Shown here: positions 1 through 8,813 of the stretch, piece after piece
Layout of the letters: each line of letters opens with the position of its first letter
Numbering within the stretch: the stretch's first letter is position 1
Source: VXLM01 sp965242665
GTDB lineage: Bacteria > Chloroflexota > Dehalococcoidia > Lucifugimonadales > VXLM01
DNA: 64,000 bases
Direction: 5' to 3'
NCBI GenBank assembly: GCA_965242665.1
Contig: OZ251484.1
Span: 992,001-1,056,000 of the forward strand
Notes under the pieces: model-generated
The model's input: only the letters and a program-made list of their open reading frames with translations
Told to the model about the DNA's origin: nothing
Databases searched by the model: none
Program-made: the position numbers and the translations under genes

Positions 1-222
1 CCCAAGAAACCCGACAGCGAGGAACAACTTGTACTCGAATGGAAAATCTGGACGCGACTCCCAAAGCCCAAGCAGCACGCCCAAGAGCAGAGACCCGGTG
101 ACATTGGCGGCGAACGTGCCGACCAGAGACGACCCGATGAATTTCACGACTGCAAGATTCACCGCATGGCGGGCCACCGCCCCAAGCGCGCCGCCGCCGG
201 CAACGAACACCCACTCGAGCAC
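1..222 (-). CDS. crcB: CrcB/FluC fluoride channel, N-terminal part (cut by window edge)
   Basis: This frame is open from a GTG at 222 to the window edge and gives 74 residues. It contains GGGALGAVARH near the start and GTFAANVTGSLLLG in the middle, and ends in VGFLG. These match the first two membrane segments of CrcB/FluC, the small dual-topology channel that exports fluoride; the family's GGxxTFST segment would follow outside the window. A GGGAGG ribosome site stands just upstream of the GTG. The gene lies 55 bases downstream of hisB on the same strand and may be co-transcribed with the his genes. No fluoride riboswitch is seen in the short gap. The assignment rests on half of the protein. 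Confidence 0.82.
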   Translation of the reverse strand, partial: MLEWVFVAGGGALGAVARHAVNLAVVKFIGSSLVGTFAANVTGSLLLGVLLGLWESRPDFPFEYKLFLAVGFLG

Positions 223-277
223 GAACGTTCCTCCCAATATCAACGCACGGTCCGAACGCGGCCGCCAAAGCTGCCGG

Positions 278-874
278 CTATCCGATAACGTCCTTCGTAC
301 TTGGAATGCCCCCCGCCCTGCGCGGGTCGCGCTCGGAAGCCGCCCGCAAAGCGCGAGCCAAAGCCTTGAAGACCGCCTCGGCCTTATGATGGTTGTTGGC
401 GCCGTACAACAGCCTGACGTGAAGGTTGAACTTGCCCTCATGGGCAAAGCTCTCCAAGAAGTGCCCGATCAAGCTCCCCGAAAGCCCTCCGAGATCCGCT
501 TCCCCAATGTCCGCATCGATCACCGCATACCCCCGCCCTCCGAGATCGACCGCAGCGAACGCAAGCGTCTCATCGAGAGGAACGAAGGCGTGCGCAGTGC
601 GGGTTATCCCCCGTGCATCACCGAGCGCATCCCGCAAGACCCTGCCCAAGGAAATCGCAGTGTCCTCAACCAAGTGATGCCAACCAACATGCGAATCTCC
701 CTCGGCCGCGACCTCCAGATCGATCAGCCCATGCCTCGAAATCTGAGCAAGCAGATGATCGAACATCCCGCAGCCCGTCTCGATGCGGTATTCACCCGTC
801 CCGTCGAGGTCGACCGACACCGAAACCCGCGTCTCGGACGTCTCGCGTGATACACTGCCCTTTCTCTGTTCCAA
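278..874 (-). CDS. hisB: Imidazoleglycerol-phosphate dehydratase (HisB)
   Basis: HisB dehydrates imidazole-glycerol phosphate to imidazole-acetol phosphate, the sixth step of histidine synthesis. The protein shows the family hallmarks: SVDLDGTGEYRIETGCGMFDHL near the N terminus broken only by normal family variation, the manganese-binding histidine runs VGWHHLVEDT and GANNHHKAEAVFKALARAL, and the C-terminal GGIPSTKDVIG. From the TTG at 874 the product is 198 residues, the usual length for the monofunctional enzyme. The TTG has a purine-rich AGAGAGG about 11 bases upstream. A GTG at 916 is an alternative start with a weaker ribosome site. It follows hisC after about 70 bases in a his operon. 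Confidence 0.93.
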   Translation of the reverse strand: MEQRKGSVSRETSETRVSVSVDLDGTGEYRIETGCGMFDHLLAQISRHGLIDLEVAAEGDSHVGWHHLVEDTAISLGRVLRDALGDARGITRTAHAFVPLDETLAFAAVDLGGRGYAVIDADIGEADLGGLSGSLIGHFLESFAHEGKFNLHVRLLYGANNHHKAEAVFKALARALRAASERDPRRAGGIPSTKDVIG

Positions 875-942
875 CGCTTGAAGAACCTCTCTTTGGATCG
901 CGCCCCGGCGACGCACACCCCGGAGCGAATGGGACAGGAGAC

Positions 943-2031
943 TCAGACGAACTCCTGAAGCGCGGCAACGACCGCGTCGGTGTCGCTGGGTGTCCCGACC
1001 GATATTCGGAAGAAATTCTCGAGACGGCGCGATCCAAACTTCCGAAGGAAGATCCCCCGCAGAGCCATCTTGTCGAATATCTCCGGCGCGCGCCCCGGCT
1101 CGAACCCGCAAAGAACGAAGTTGCCCCCAGACGGAAACGGCGTTACCCCGGGAATACGACTCAACAACTCGGTCATTCGCTCCCGCTCGTCTACGATCAA
1201 ATCACGGTTGGCGTTCAGATAGTCCGCATCTTCGAGCGTCGCCACAAGCGCAGCCTCCGCCGCCGTAGTGACATTGTACGGCTGCTTGATGTCCATGATG
1301 TGCTCGACCAGCACCGGCGACATGATGCCGTACCCAATCCGCAGCCCGGCAATGCCCGCCCACTTGCTCATGGTTCGCAGGACGATCAAGTTCTCGTGGC
1401 TGCGGGTCATCGGCGCCGCAGTCCGCCCAGAGAACTCCCAGTACGCCTCGTCGATGACGACGAGTAGACCAGTAGCCAGCAAACCCTCGATTTGCTCACA
1501 AGTCGCCACGTTGCCAGTCGGATTGTTGGGAGAGCACAAGAATATCATCTTTGCGCTGTCGTCGACTGCCTCCCGCACCGCGTCTACGTCCACGTCGAAC
1601 GCAGCGTCCCGTTGCACCATGACGGTACGAGCGCCGTTGACCCGCGCATCGAACGAATACATGCCAAAAGTCGGCTCGCTGTCGATGATAGTATCTCCAG
1701 GTTCGATCACCAACCGAAAGACCAAGTCGATGATCTCATCGCTGCCCGCCCCGGCCACGATGGTCTCGGCCGGCAAGCCGGTGAACTCGGACAGCGCGGC
1801 GCGCACCCGGCGCTGGAAGGGGTCAGGATAGATGTTGTATGGAACGTTTGCCACCGCCTCCACAACCTTGGGAGAGAATCCATATGGGTTCTCATTGGCG
1901 TTGAGCCGAACGACCTCCTCCTGCGGGATGCCGGCTCTCGTCGCCTGCAACTCGGGTGGATCCGCAGGACTAAAAGCCTCCATGTCCCGGAGGTGAGGAC
2001 GGATAAACGTCTTGAGATCGATACCGCTCAT
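943..2031 (-). CDS. hisC: Histidinol-phosphate aminotransferase (HisC)
   Basis: This is a PLP-dependent class I/II aminotransferase of 362 residues that converts imidazole-acetol phosphate and glutamate to histidinol phosphate. Seen in the sequence: the N-terminal LNANENPYG substrate motif typical of HisC, CSPNNPTG, VIDEAYWEF, and the PLP-lysine block RTMSKWAGIAGLRIGYG. Length is normal. The start lies only two bases after the stop of hisD, so the two are almost certainly translationally coupled. It precedes hisB, the enzyme that supplies its substrate. Confidence 0.95.
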   Translation of the reverse strand: MSGIDLKTFIRPHLRDMEAFSPADPPELQATRAGIPQEEVVRLNANENPYGFSPKVVEAVANVPYNIYPDPFQRRVRAALSEFTGLPAETIVAGAGSDEIIDLVFRLVIEPGDTIIDSEPTFGMYSFDARVNGARTVMVQRDAAFDVDVDAVREAVDDSAKMIFLCSPNNPTGNVATCEQIEGLLATGLLVVIDEAYWEFSGRTAAPMTRSHENLIVLRTMSKWAGIAGLRIGYGIMSPVLVEHIMDIKQPYNVTTAAEAALVATLEDADYLNANRDLIVDERERMTELLSRIPGVTPFPSGGNFVLCGFEPGRAPEIFDKMALRGIFLRKFGSRRLENFFRISVGTPSDTDAVVAALQEFV

Positions 2032-2033
2032 CG

Positions 2034-3362
2034 CTAATCGTTCCGCAATTCTCTTCTGATCTCCGCAGCCTCTGCGTGGGCAGTGAGGCCCTCGGCTCTG
2101 CCCAATATAGATGCCGCATCGCCCAGTTGGGCCGCCTGTTCTTCGCTCATGCCAATGATCGGGCTGAACTTCAGGAACGAACGCACGTTCAAGCCAGACC
2201 CGAACCGCGCCGTCCCGCCGGTGGGCATCACATGGCTCGGCCCCGCCGCGTAGTCCCCCAGCACCTCATGCGAGAACTCTCCGAGGAAGACTGCCCCAGC
2301 GTTCTCGACCTTGCGGAGATGCGCCCATGGGTCTCGAATCATCAACGACACGTGCTCAGGAGCGAAATCGTTGACCAACGCAAACCCCTCGTCCAAGTTG
2401 GCGACGACCGCGATGACCCCATGATCTTCGACGGATCGAACCGCTGTTTCCGCGCGGTCGATGCCCCGTACTCGTCCCATCACCTCCGAGTGTACACGCT
2501 CCGCAAGAATTCCAGAAGGCGTTATCAGCACTGGTTTTGCCAAAATGTCATGTTCGGCCTGCGCCAGCAGGTCGGCAGCGCACAACGTGGGATTGGCGGA
2601 CTCATCCGCCAACACGAGGGTCTCAGTGGGACCGTACAACCCATCGACGCCGACATCGCCAAACACCACCTTCTTGGCGAGCGTGGTAAAGAGGCCGCCC
2701 GGCCCGCATATCATATCGACTCTCGGCACAGTCTCCGTCCCATACGCCATCGCCGCGACAGCCTGAGGGCCGCCTACCTGGAAGACGCGATCCACCCCAG
2801 CAATATCCGCAGCGACCAATACCGACGGATGCACCCCGCGATCGACGCCGGGGTTCGTCGTAACCACAACCTCCCGCGCCCCCGCCACCCGCGCAGGAAT
2901 GACTGACATCAATACGGTCGAAGGAAACCTAGCAGTCCCGCCAGGAACATACACGCCAACCCGCTCGACCGGATTGACCAACTCGCCGTACCCTTCACGG
3001 AAGTCGACCCAACTCTCTGGACGCGTTCTCTCATGGAACCGACGAATACGCTCCGCCGCCAGACGCAGGGCATCGACGACCTCCATGTTGATTGCGTCAT
3101 ACGCCTTACGAACCGCGTGTTCGGACAATTCCAAGTCGAGCAGCTCGATGCCGTCCAAGCGACGGGTTATGCTCCGTATAGCATCGTCCCCGCCCTCGCG
3201 CACGCGGCCGACGATATATTCCGCGGTCTGAACTGGCGTCATCGCCTTCCCGAGCGCAGACTCGGTATGACGCAGAATACTCGGAGGCGCAGAGTCGAGA
3301 CCCAACCCGCGCCCGGTCAGCAGAGCTTCCCTCGACCGTTCGACTCCCCTGACGATTCTCAT
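2034..3362 (-). CDS. hisD: Histidinol dehydrogenase (HisD)
   Basis: HisD oxidises L-histidinol to L-histidine in two NAD-dependent steps with a catalytic zinc. The 442-residue protein carries VYVPGGTARFPSTVLM, the zinc-ligand segment AQAEHD, FAPEHV and GPSHVMPTGGTARF, all family signatures, and has the normal length. One small departure: the usual GPGN nucleotide motif reads GPGG here (VDMICGPGG). Its ATG overlaps the stop of the upstream phospholipase-like gene by four bases, so that gene appears to lead the his transcript. Confidence 0.95.
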   Translation of the reverse strand: MRIVRGVERSREALLTGRGLGLDSAPPSILRHTESALGKAMTPVQTAEYIVGRVREGGDDAIRSITRRLDGIELLDLELSEHAVRKAYDAINMEVVDALRLAAERIRRFHERTRPESWVDFREGYGELVNPVERVGVYVPGGTARFPSTVLMSVIPARVAGAREVVVTTNPGVDRGVHPSVLVAADIAGVDRVFQVGGPQAVAAMAYGTETVPRVDMICGPGGLFTTLAKKVVFGDVGVDGLYGPTETLVLADESANPTLCAADLLAQAEHDILAKPVLITPSGILAERVHSEVMGRVRGIDRAETAVRSVEDHGVIAVVANLDEGFALVNDFAPEHVSLMIRDPWAHLRKVENAGAVFLGEFSHEVLGDYAAGPSHVMPTGGTARFGSGLNVRSFLKFSPIIGMSEEQAAQLGDAASILGRAEGLTAHAEAAEIRRELRND

Positions 3363-4099
3363 GCCAAATGCTCCGCAACGCGGGCGGCCATCTCGTCGAT
3401 GGCTGTGCGTTCGAATTCTCGAAGTGTACTCTCTGGTATCAACCGATGCAGCTCATCCAGGGTATCAGGCATCCCCCGAATGAACTCGTCGGCGATACGG
3501 TGGGCGGCATGTGACTCGTCGCCCCGTGAAATTCGCCGCGCCATGAACCGCAGACGGTCCCAAGAGAACTCTTGCCCGAGGAAGTTGGTCACCCACTCGC
3601 GCCAATCCACTAGGACGCCCCGATCGATGAACGGTATATGGACTCTGCCATCGAAGCCCGCTAAACGCGTCCTCAAGCCGTCGATTTCTCGCATAGCGAT
3701 ACAGTCGAGGTGCATCTGCATGACCCGATCCATAACCGCGCCGTCCTGTTCGGTCTCGAAGATCCCTCCCGCGCCAAAGAAGGGCCGATACATCTTCGTG
3801 ATCCAGGTCTCGTCGAGAACGAGGTGGGTAATGTACCCTGCCACGAAGGAGCGGGTAGGGTCGTGCGAGACCGTCCGCAGCTCGGGATACTGGCCAAACA
3901 TGCCCGCGACTCCCGCCCCTGCGGCCTCGAAGTCCAACGACGCGAAATGATAGAGTTCCCTACCTTGTCCAGTAATCACGCGAACATCCGGGGCGGTGGA
4001 ACCAACGAGGTAACACCCCATGTTTTCCGTCAAAATCGGCGCGTCCACTTTCTGAGCGGCGCGGTATGCCATCTGGATATGGGTTGCAGGATTGGGCAT
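3359..4099 (-). CDS. Zinc-dependent phospholipase C-like protein
   Basis: The 246-residue product begins MPNPATHIQMAYRAAQ and continues GCYLVGSTAPDVR and FVAGYITHLVLDETW. The histidine and aspartate pattern matches the bacterial zinc-dependent phospholipase C / alpha-toxin-like fold (Pfam PF00882 type), in which H and D side chains hold zinc ions. Many members are uncharacterised and no substrate can be given. The frame stays open further upstream to 4246, but that extension has no family similarity, so the start is placed at 4099. There is no clear ribosome site there. The stop overlaps the hisD start (ATGA), a link to histidine synthesis that looks like operon structure rather than function. 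Confidence 0.75.
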   Translation of the reverse strand: MPNPATHIQMAYRAAQKVDAPILTENMGCYLVGSTAPDVRVITGQGRELYHFASLDFEAAGAGVAGMFGQYPELRTVSHDPTRSFVAGYITHLVLDETWITKMYRPFFGAGGIFETEQDGAVMDRVMQMHLDCIAMREIDGLRTRLAGFDGRVHIPFIDRGVLVDWREWVTNFLGQEFSWDRLRFMARRISRGDESHAAHRIADEFIRGMPDTLDELHRLIPESTLREFERTAIDEMAARVAEHLA

Positions 4100-4186
4100 G
4101 GTCGGCTCTAGGAGTCTGTCGAAGAACGGGTGAAGTCCATAAGGTTGATGATACCACGAACGGGGGGAAGGACGTCGTGTCGTCGA

Positions 4187-4274
4187 AATTCTCCCCACGC
4201 GCATATGGTGCCAGAGAGGACAAGCGCCCCAACATGGATGAGACAAACAATCTCTCCCCGCGCATGTGATGCAG
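4187..4274. repeat. Two imperfect direct repeats in the 4100-4360 gap
   Basis: The intergenic stretch between the phospholipase-like and OsmC genes holds two related blocks, about 4187-4212 and 4249-4274. Each runs from a TCTCCCC motif through CGCATatG or CGCATgtG to TGcca or TGcag. They are spaced about 60 bases apart. They could be decayed copies of a small dispersed repeat. Nothing else is evident in this gap. Confidence 0.35.
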
Positions 4275-4360
4275 GAATCCAGGGAGTTCCTTCCTCTTGA
4301 GATACAACCTGCCCATGGAGGAATGCAGTGTCGTCGATGAGTATGCGACGGCGGACGACC

Positions 4361-4795
4361 CTAGGATCCGTCCCCGACTACCTCGAAGGATGTAGTAATG
4401 GATGCAGTGCCCTTGAGAGTCGCCCCAACAGAGCAGTACTTCCCCTCCGAGAGGTGGATCGATCTGTCAACGGCATTCGGATCCACTCCACGCCCCTTGA
4501 CAACGTAATGGACATTGAAGGACGTCCATGCTTTCGGCCAATCCTCCTCCTGGGAGCCAGTCACCTGTACTTCCAAACCTGTGACGTCCTGCCGCTTCTT
4601 CTGTAGAATACTCACCACATCGATCCCCGTGCACCCGCCGAGCGCAGCGAGCATAAGATGGGTTGGCTTGAAACCACCGACCTCGTCTCCATCCTGCATC
4701 GGCGCCTGGATAGAGACCGTATGGCCGTCCGCGTCTGCGGCAGTGAATTTCCATTCGCCTTCCCAGTTCAAGTCGACAACTGCTCGATTCGACAC
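4361..4795 (-). CDS. OsmC family protein
   Basis: OsmC/Ohr proteins are small thiol-dependent hydroperoxide reductases or stress proteins. This 144-residue product shows the fold's markers: MQDGDEVGGFKPTHLMLAALGGCTGIDVVSI broken here into the substrate-side PTHLMLAALGGC with the first conserved cysteine, and HLSEGKYCSVGATL with the second. Its closest look is YhfA-type OsmC rather than Ohr, an inference from the surrounding residues. The frame extends to 4906, but the GTG at 4795 has a strong AGGAGG seven bases upstream and gives the usual family length. It is divergent from the HAD gene. Confidence 0.88.
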   Translation of the reverse strand: MSNRAVVDLNWEGEWKFTAADADGHTVSIQAPMQDGDEVGGFKPTHLMLAALGGCTGIDVVSILQKKRQDVTGLEVQVTGSQEEDWPKAWTSFNVHYVVKGRGVDPNAVDRSIHLSEGKYCSVGATLKGTASITTSFEVVGDGS

Positions 4796-4897
4796 GTTCA
4801 ATCCTCCTGCGATGGATATGTCGTTCGTCTTCGATGATAGCGAATTCTCGCCGACGGCGTACAGGCGGGGTCGTCCGTGCGGGCTTGGGGTCTTGTC

Positions 4898-4906
4898 TGG
4901 TATCAT
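4898..4906 (+). promoter_or_regulatory. Extended -10 promoter-like site for the HAD gene
   Basis: TGGTATCAT at this position fits the TGnTATAAT extended -10 pattern. It lies ten bases upstream of the HAD start, with AGGAGG between them. No convincing -35 is seen, which extended -10 promoters tolerate. Confidence 0.35.
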
Positions 4907-4915
4907 GAGGAGGAC

Positions 4916-5620
4916 ATGATTCGAGCGGTGTTATTCGACGTATACGGCACGATTGCGGGGTGGAGTCCATCCCGCTATCAGCTGCAGAAGCGTGCGTGGG
5001 CGCAATTCGGTCAGGCGGACGCGATCACGCCCGAAGGCGTCCTGCGGGGGTATGCAAACGCCGACGCATTCATGACCGCGGAGAATGCCGTCCGTCCAAT
5101 ACGCGAGCGGGACCAGCGGGATAGAGAGACTTTCTTCGGAGAGTACGAACGTCTCGTCCTCGAAGGGTGCGGCATCATCACAACTCAAGAGCGCGCGCTG
5201 GCAGTATTCAAGCGGCTGCAACAGATTTCATACGGTCTGCACCCATTCGACGACGCGGCTCCGGCGCTCGCCGTTCTACGGCGACGGGGGCTCACACTCG
5301 GCCTGATATCGAACATCGAGCAACGCGGGGTCGAGTTGATCGACTCGCTCGGGTTGGGAGGCTGCGTCGATTTCGCAGTCACTTCGGGCGAGACGGGGCT
5401 CCAGAAACCGGATCCGGCCGTATTCCGTGCGGCTCTGAGGAAGGCCAACGCCGCTCCGAACGAAGCGATCATGGTCGGCGATCAACCAGAGTCCGACATC
5501 GTCGGGGCCATTCGAGTCGGCATCACACCCATCCTCATAGACCGCGACGGCAATCACCCGCGATATGACGCCTGCGCTCGTATAACGTCACTCGACCAGC
5601 TGCCGCCGCTCATCGAGTGA
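4916..5620 (+). CDS. HAD-family hydrolase
   Basis: This is a haloacid-dehalogenase-superfamily hydrolase of 234 residues. Motif I is FDVYGTI with the nucleophilic Asp; the usual second Asp (DxDxT) is Tyr, as in haloacid dehalogenases and several phosphatases. Motif II is ISNIEQR, the motif III lysine lies in TGLQKPDPAVF, and motif IV is MVGDQPESDIVGA. A helical cap follows motif I, typical of subclass IA. The substrate cannot be told from sequence. The start at 4916 follows AGGAGGAC directly; the earlier in-frame codon at 4877 lies in the promoter region. It is convergent with rel. Confidence 0.85.
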   Translation: MIRAVLFDVYGTIAGWSPSRYQLQKRAWAQFGQADAITPEGVLRGYANADAFMTAENAVRPIRERDQRDRETFFGEYERLVLEGCGIITTQERALAVFKRLQQISYGLHPFDDAAPALAVLRRRGLTLGLISNIEQRGVELIDSLGLGGCVDFAVTSGETGLQKPDPAVFRAALRKANAAPNEAIMVGDQPESDIVGAIRVGITPILIDRDGNHPRYDACARITSLDQLPPLIE

Positions 5621-5651
5621 TCCAACCCGCGTAGGAGAGCAGCGCCGGCGT

Positions 5652-7904
5652 TCACTCCAAAGACGGCGGCGGTGGGGAACCTGAGACAGGCTGAAGAATC
5701 ATAGGTGGATCATCCGGGACTCGCGATACTTTGATAACGTCGGAGACGCCCTCGATCTTGTTGAGCAGACGGCTGAGTTGTTCGATACTCTCAATCGTAA
5801 TGCTGAGGGTGATGATGCTGATACCATCCTCTGGGATGGTGGAAGAGCGAACGATGTTCACCCCTTCGTCCGCCACGAGAGAGGTGACGTCGCCGAGTAA
5901 CCCAACGCGGTCCCATGACTCGACGCAAATGCGTACTGGGTAGAGACCCTTCGTTTCGTCCCAATATACATCGTCGCGCAAGTATTCCCTTACGTTCTCT
6001 CCAGTAACGTTTGTGCAGATACGGCGGTGAACGCTGACCCAATTATTGCGTGTGACGTAGCCAATGATTGCGTCGCCGGCGACGGGGTTGCAACAGGTTG
6101 CTATCCGCTTGGACAGGCCTCCGGCGCCCAACACCTCTGTGACGGATATGGGTTCTGGGAACTCCATGTTCGCCTCGTGGTCTGCCTCTGGCTCGGTGTC
6201 GGGGAGCACCATCTTCCGCACTCGTCGAATCGAGAGCGATCCGTCACCCAACGCGGCGAAGAACTCTTCGAGGCTGTCGTATGCCATCAGATCGGCCACT
6301 TCCTGCGCGCTCATCGTCCAACCAAGCCTACGGAACTCCTTGGTAAAGAAGTCGCGTCCGATTTGGATGTTGGCGCGGCGCTCCTGCCTGTTGAACCATC
6401 GGCGGACCAATGACCGCGCGTGGCTAGTCTTGAGATACCCTAAGTTCTCATTCAGCCAGTCTCGGCTCGGCCCTCGAAGAGTCTTGGCCGTTATGATATG
6501 GACCGTATCCGCCATCTTTAGCTGATGATTCAGGGGAACGAGCCTCTCGTTCACCTCGGCCACAAGGCTGTGATGGCCGAGGTCGGAATGAATACGGTAG
6601 GCGAAATCCAGCGGCGTCGATCCAGCGGGCATCTCCATGAGGTCGCCGCGGGGAGTATAGACGAAAATCTTTTCATCCAAGGTCTCCGTCTCGGCCGCCT
6701 CCACATACTCCTCTGCACCGAAGACATCTCGTTGCCAATCCAAGAGCTGGCGTATCCACGTCATCTTGCGGTCGTAGGCTTCGTCGAACTCTACGCCTCC
6801 TTCTCCTTTGTAGAGCCAGTGTGCGGCCACGCCGTATTCGGCGAGACGGTGCATTTCGACAGTGCGTATTTGGACCTCCACAGGCGAGGTGCCCTCACAC
6901 TTGACCGCGGTGTGCAAGGACTTATACATGTTGTCTTTTGGATTGGCTATGTAGTCGTCGAACTCCCCTGGCAAGGGTGGCCATTTGGCGTGGACGGCGC
7001 CCAAGGCGGCATAGCAATCGTCGACGGTGTCTACGATGACCCGCAGGGCGAACAGGTCGTAGATGTCTTTCGCGGTGCGGTTCATCTTGACATACCTTTG
7101 GGTCTTGCGGTGAATGCTGTAGATGTTCTTGGGGCGTCCGGTAACTTGGGCCTTGATGCCCTTCTTCCTCAGAACGTCTTCGAGGATGCGAACCACACGA
7201 TCTACGTATTGCTCGCGCTCTCGTCGATTGGCGCCCAACATCTTCGAAACTGCGCGGTATGCTTCTGGGTCGATGTGCTGGAACGCCAGGTCTTCCAACT
7301 GCCATTTGAACTCCCAGATGCCCAAGCGATGGGCAAGGGGGGCGTAGAAGTCCAAGGTTTCCTGAGCGATGGCTCGACGGCGATCTTCGCGTAAGGCGCC
7401 GAGGGTCTGCATGTTGTGGAGTCGGTCTGCGAACTTGATGAGCACGACTCGGAAGTCTTTCACCATGGTCATGAGCATCTTGCGGAGAGTGGCCGCGCGG
7501 GCAGAAGCGTCCGCATTACTGGTTGAACGCGGAGAATCGGCTCTTCGTCTTTCCTCCGTTTCGGCCGACGTGAGCTTCGTTACGCCGTCAACCAGTTCGG
7601 CGACCTCGCCCCCGAAACTCCGGGATATGTCATTCTGCGCTATAGAGGTATCTTCGACGACATCGTGCAACAAGGCGGCGACGAGCACAGTCGAGTCGAG
7701 CCGGAGATTGGCCAAGTAGAGTGCAGTACTCACCGGATGCTCGATGAAGGGCCCGCCAGACTTACGAAACTGCCCCGCATGTGCACCAGAAGCAAACAGG
7801 TAGGCCTCTTCGACCGCGGACACCTCATCGTCCGAAAGGTACTCCGCGGCCTTGCTCAGGAGCTGGTCGATCAGGCTGGGAGTTGGCGCAGGTTGGGCAA
7901 CCAT
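5652..7904 (-). CDS. rel: Bifunctional (p)ppGpp synthetase/hydrolase (Rel/SpoT)
   Basis: This 750-residue enzyme makes and degrades the stringent-response alarmone ppGpp. The N-terminal hydrolase has HP at 56-57, HD at 80-81 and HDVVEDT, so hydrolysis should be active. The synthetase domain includes GRPKNIYSIHRK and VEVQIRTVEMHRLAEYGVAAHW. Then come a TGS domain (EKIFVYTPRGDLMEMP, about 425-485), a Cys-containing segment with TCCNPVAGD, and a C-terminal ACT domain with ESWDRVGLLGDVTSLVADEGVNI split over about 675-745. Length and order match long Rel proteins. No Shine-Dalgarno is seen, and a -10-like box sits six bases upstream, so the mRNA may be leaderless. No second long Rel is in the window. 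Confidence 0.95.
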   Translation of the reverse strand: MVAQPAPTPSLIDQLLSKAAEYLSDDEVSAVEEAYLFASGAHAGQFRKSGGPFIEHPVSTALYLANLRLDSTVLVAALLHDVVEDTSIAQNDISRSFGGEVAELVDGVTKLTSAETEERRRADSPRSTSNADASARAATLRKMLMTMVKDFRVVLIKFADRLHNMQTLGALREDRRRAIAQETLDFYAPLAHRLGIWEFKWQLEDLAFQHIDPEAYRAVSKMLGANRREREQYVDRVVRILEDVLRKKGIKAQVTGRPKNIYSIHRKTQRYVKMNRTAKDIYDLFALRVIVDTVDDCYAALGAVHAKWPPLPGEFDDYIANPKDNMYKSLHTAVKCEGTSPVEVQIRTVEMHRLAEYGVAAHWLYKGEGGVEFDEAYDRKMTWIRQLLDWQRDVFGAEEYVEAAETETLDEKIFVYTPRGDLMEMPAGSTPLDFAYRIHSDLGHHSLVAEVNERLVPLNHQLKMADTVHIITAKTLRGPSRDWLNENLGYLKTSHARSLVRRWFNRQERRANIQIGRDFFTKEFRRLGWTMSAQEVADLMAYDSLEEFFAALGDGSLSIRRVRKMVLPDTEPEADHEANMEFPEPISVTEVLGAGGLSKRIATCCNPVAGDAIIGYVTRNNWVSVHRRICTNVTGENVREYLRDDVYWDETKGLYPVRICVESWDRVGLLGDVTSLVADEGVNIVRSSTIPEDGISIITLSITIESIEQLSRLLNKIEGVSDVIKVSRVPDDPPMILQPVSGSPPPPSLE

Positions 7905-7910
7905 ACGCCG

Positions 7911-7919
7911 AGTATACCA
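7911..7919 (-). promoter_or_regulatory. Extended -10 box abutting the rel start
   Basis: Read on the minus strand this is TGGTATACT, an extended -10 match. Only six bases separate it from the rel ATG at 7904, so transcription should begin at or beside the ATG. A weak TTGCAA lies 19 bases upstream of the hexamer. Confidence 0.45.
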
Positions 7920-7967
7920 TGAACGGAAGCACTGGTTGCAATAGAATTTCCAGTGCAGGGGAATTCA

Positions 7968-8633
7968 GGTTCCGTTCGATTCATCGGCGCTCCCACCCAC
8001 GTCATTCCCGCGAAGGCGGGAATCTGCCACTCCACTCAGACCCTGCTGCATGCCATATCGGTCATTCCCACACACAACCACGTCATTCCTGCACCCACCC
8101 ACGTCATTCCCACTCACAACCACGTCATTCCCGCGAAGGCGGGAATCTCCACTCCTCGCACCGCATTTGACAGAACAGAACTCACGTACTACCATAGGAC
8201 CATGACCACTCCGCAAAACCACAACCCAAGGAGATTCCCCCATGCGCGAAACATACCAACCCCCAACTACCTCCCCCGCAGGCCCTCCGCATGACCACAC
8301 TCACCCACGTCATTCCTGCACCCACACACGTCATGACCACCCCCGTCTACGTCATTCCCACACACAACCACGTCATTCCCGCGTAGGCGGGAATCTCCAC
8401 CTCCCTGCATCCACACCCCCGAAGAGACGACACTCCTCCCGCCGTCTACAAAATTCGACAAAACCCGACAGAACTCTACGAGATTCTACAGAAACTCGTG
8501 CGCGCACGCGCGCGAGGCAACAGAGTTCCGTTTCTTTTCTCTCGGCATGGATTGTTCCCAGGTCGCAGCGAATTCGACGTACCGCTTGGAGTTGCCGTCC
8601 CATAGCCGCCATGCCAATAAATCAAACGGAACC
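7968..8633. mobile_element. MITE-like repeat element, copy 1 (666 bp)
   Basis: The left end reads GGTTCCGTTCGATTCATCGG. The right end, read in reverse complement, is GGTTCCGTTTGATTTATTGG: an imperfect terminal inverted repeat of about 20 bases. Eight-base flanks GGAATTCA (7960-7967) and GGGATTCG (8634-8641) agree at six positions and look like an aged target duplication. Inside are short 21-bp-period arrays (about 8058-8140 and 8300-8380), hairpins of the ATTCCCGC...GCGGGAAT type ending at about 8022, 8150 and 8395, and a CG-alternating tract near 8500. A second copy with the same ends lies at 34997-35940. There is no transposase, so the element is non-autonomous. The long frames through it are by-products of the 21-bp period. 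Confidence 0.72.
8167..8244 (+). promoter_or_regulatory. Promoter + SD + ATG module inside element copy 1
   Basis: TTGACA (8167-8172), a 17-base spacer and TACCAT (8190-8195) form a sigma-70-like promoter. AAGGAGAT (8228-8235) is followed after six bases by ATG (8242), opening a frame that begins M-R-E-T-Y-Q. The same four parts occur at identical spacing in the second element copy. What follows the first twenty or so codons is tandem repeat, so the product, if any, is unlikely to be an ordinary folded protein. Confidence 0.5.
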
Positions 8634-8813
8634 GGGATTCGTTCTCCGCACATGTGATGTGAAAAGAGGAAAGGGCGATATGGATAATCTGCACGGGGGC
8701 CACCTGCTATACTACCCGGGCTACGGAACCATGAGGAAATTCGTCCCATCGACACACATTTCCCCACTACGCATCGACGGCCTCGGTGCGTGGCGGGAGC
8801 AAGGAGGGTTGAC
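8634..8813. other. Short gap without a supported gene
   Basis: Between the element and the oxidoreductase no convincing coding or RNA gene is seen. A 45-codon frame at 8680-8817 has a ribosome-site-like GAGGAAAGGG and ends overlapping the GTG of the next gene, but its residues look random. Confidence 0.4.

Noticed and set aside
4097..4246. N-terminal extension of the phospholipase-like gene
   Set aside because: The residues are not family-like and cover the repeat-bearing intergenic region.
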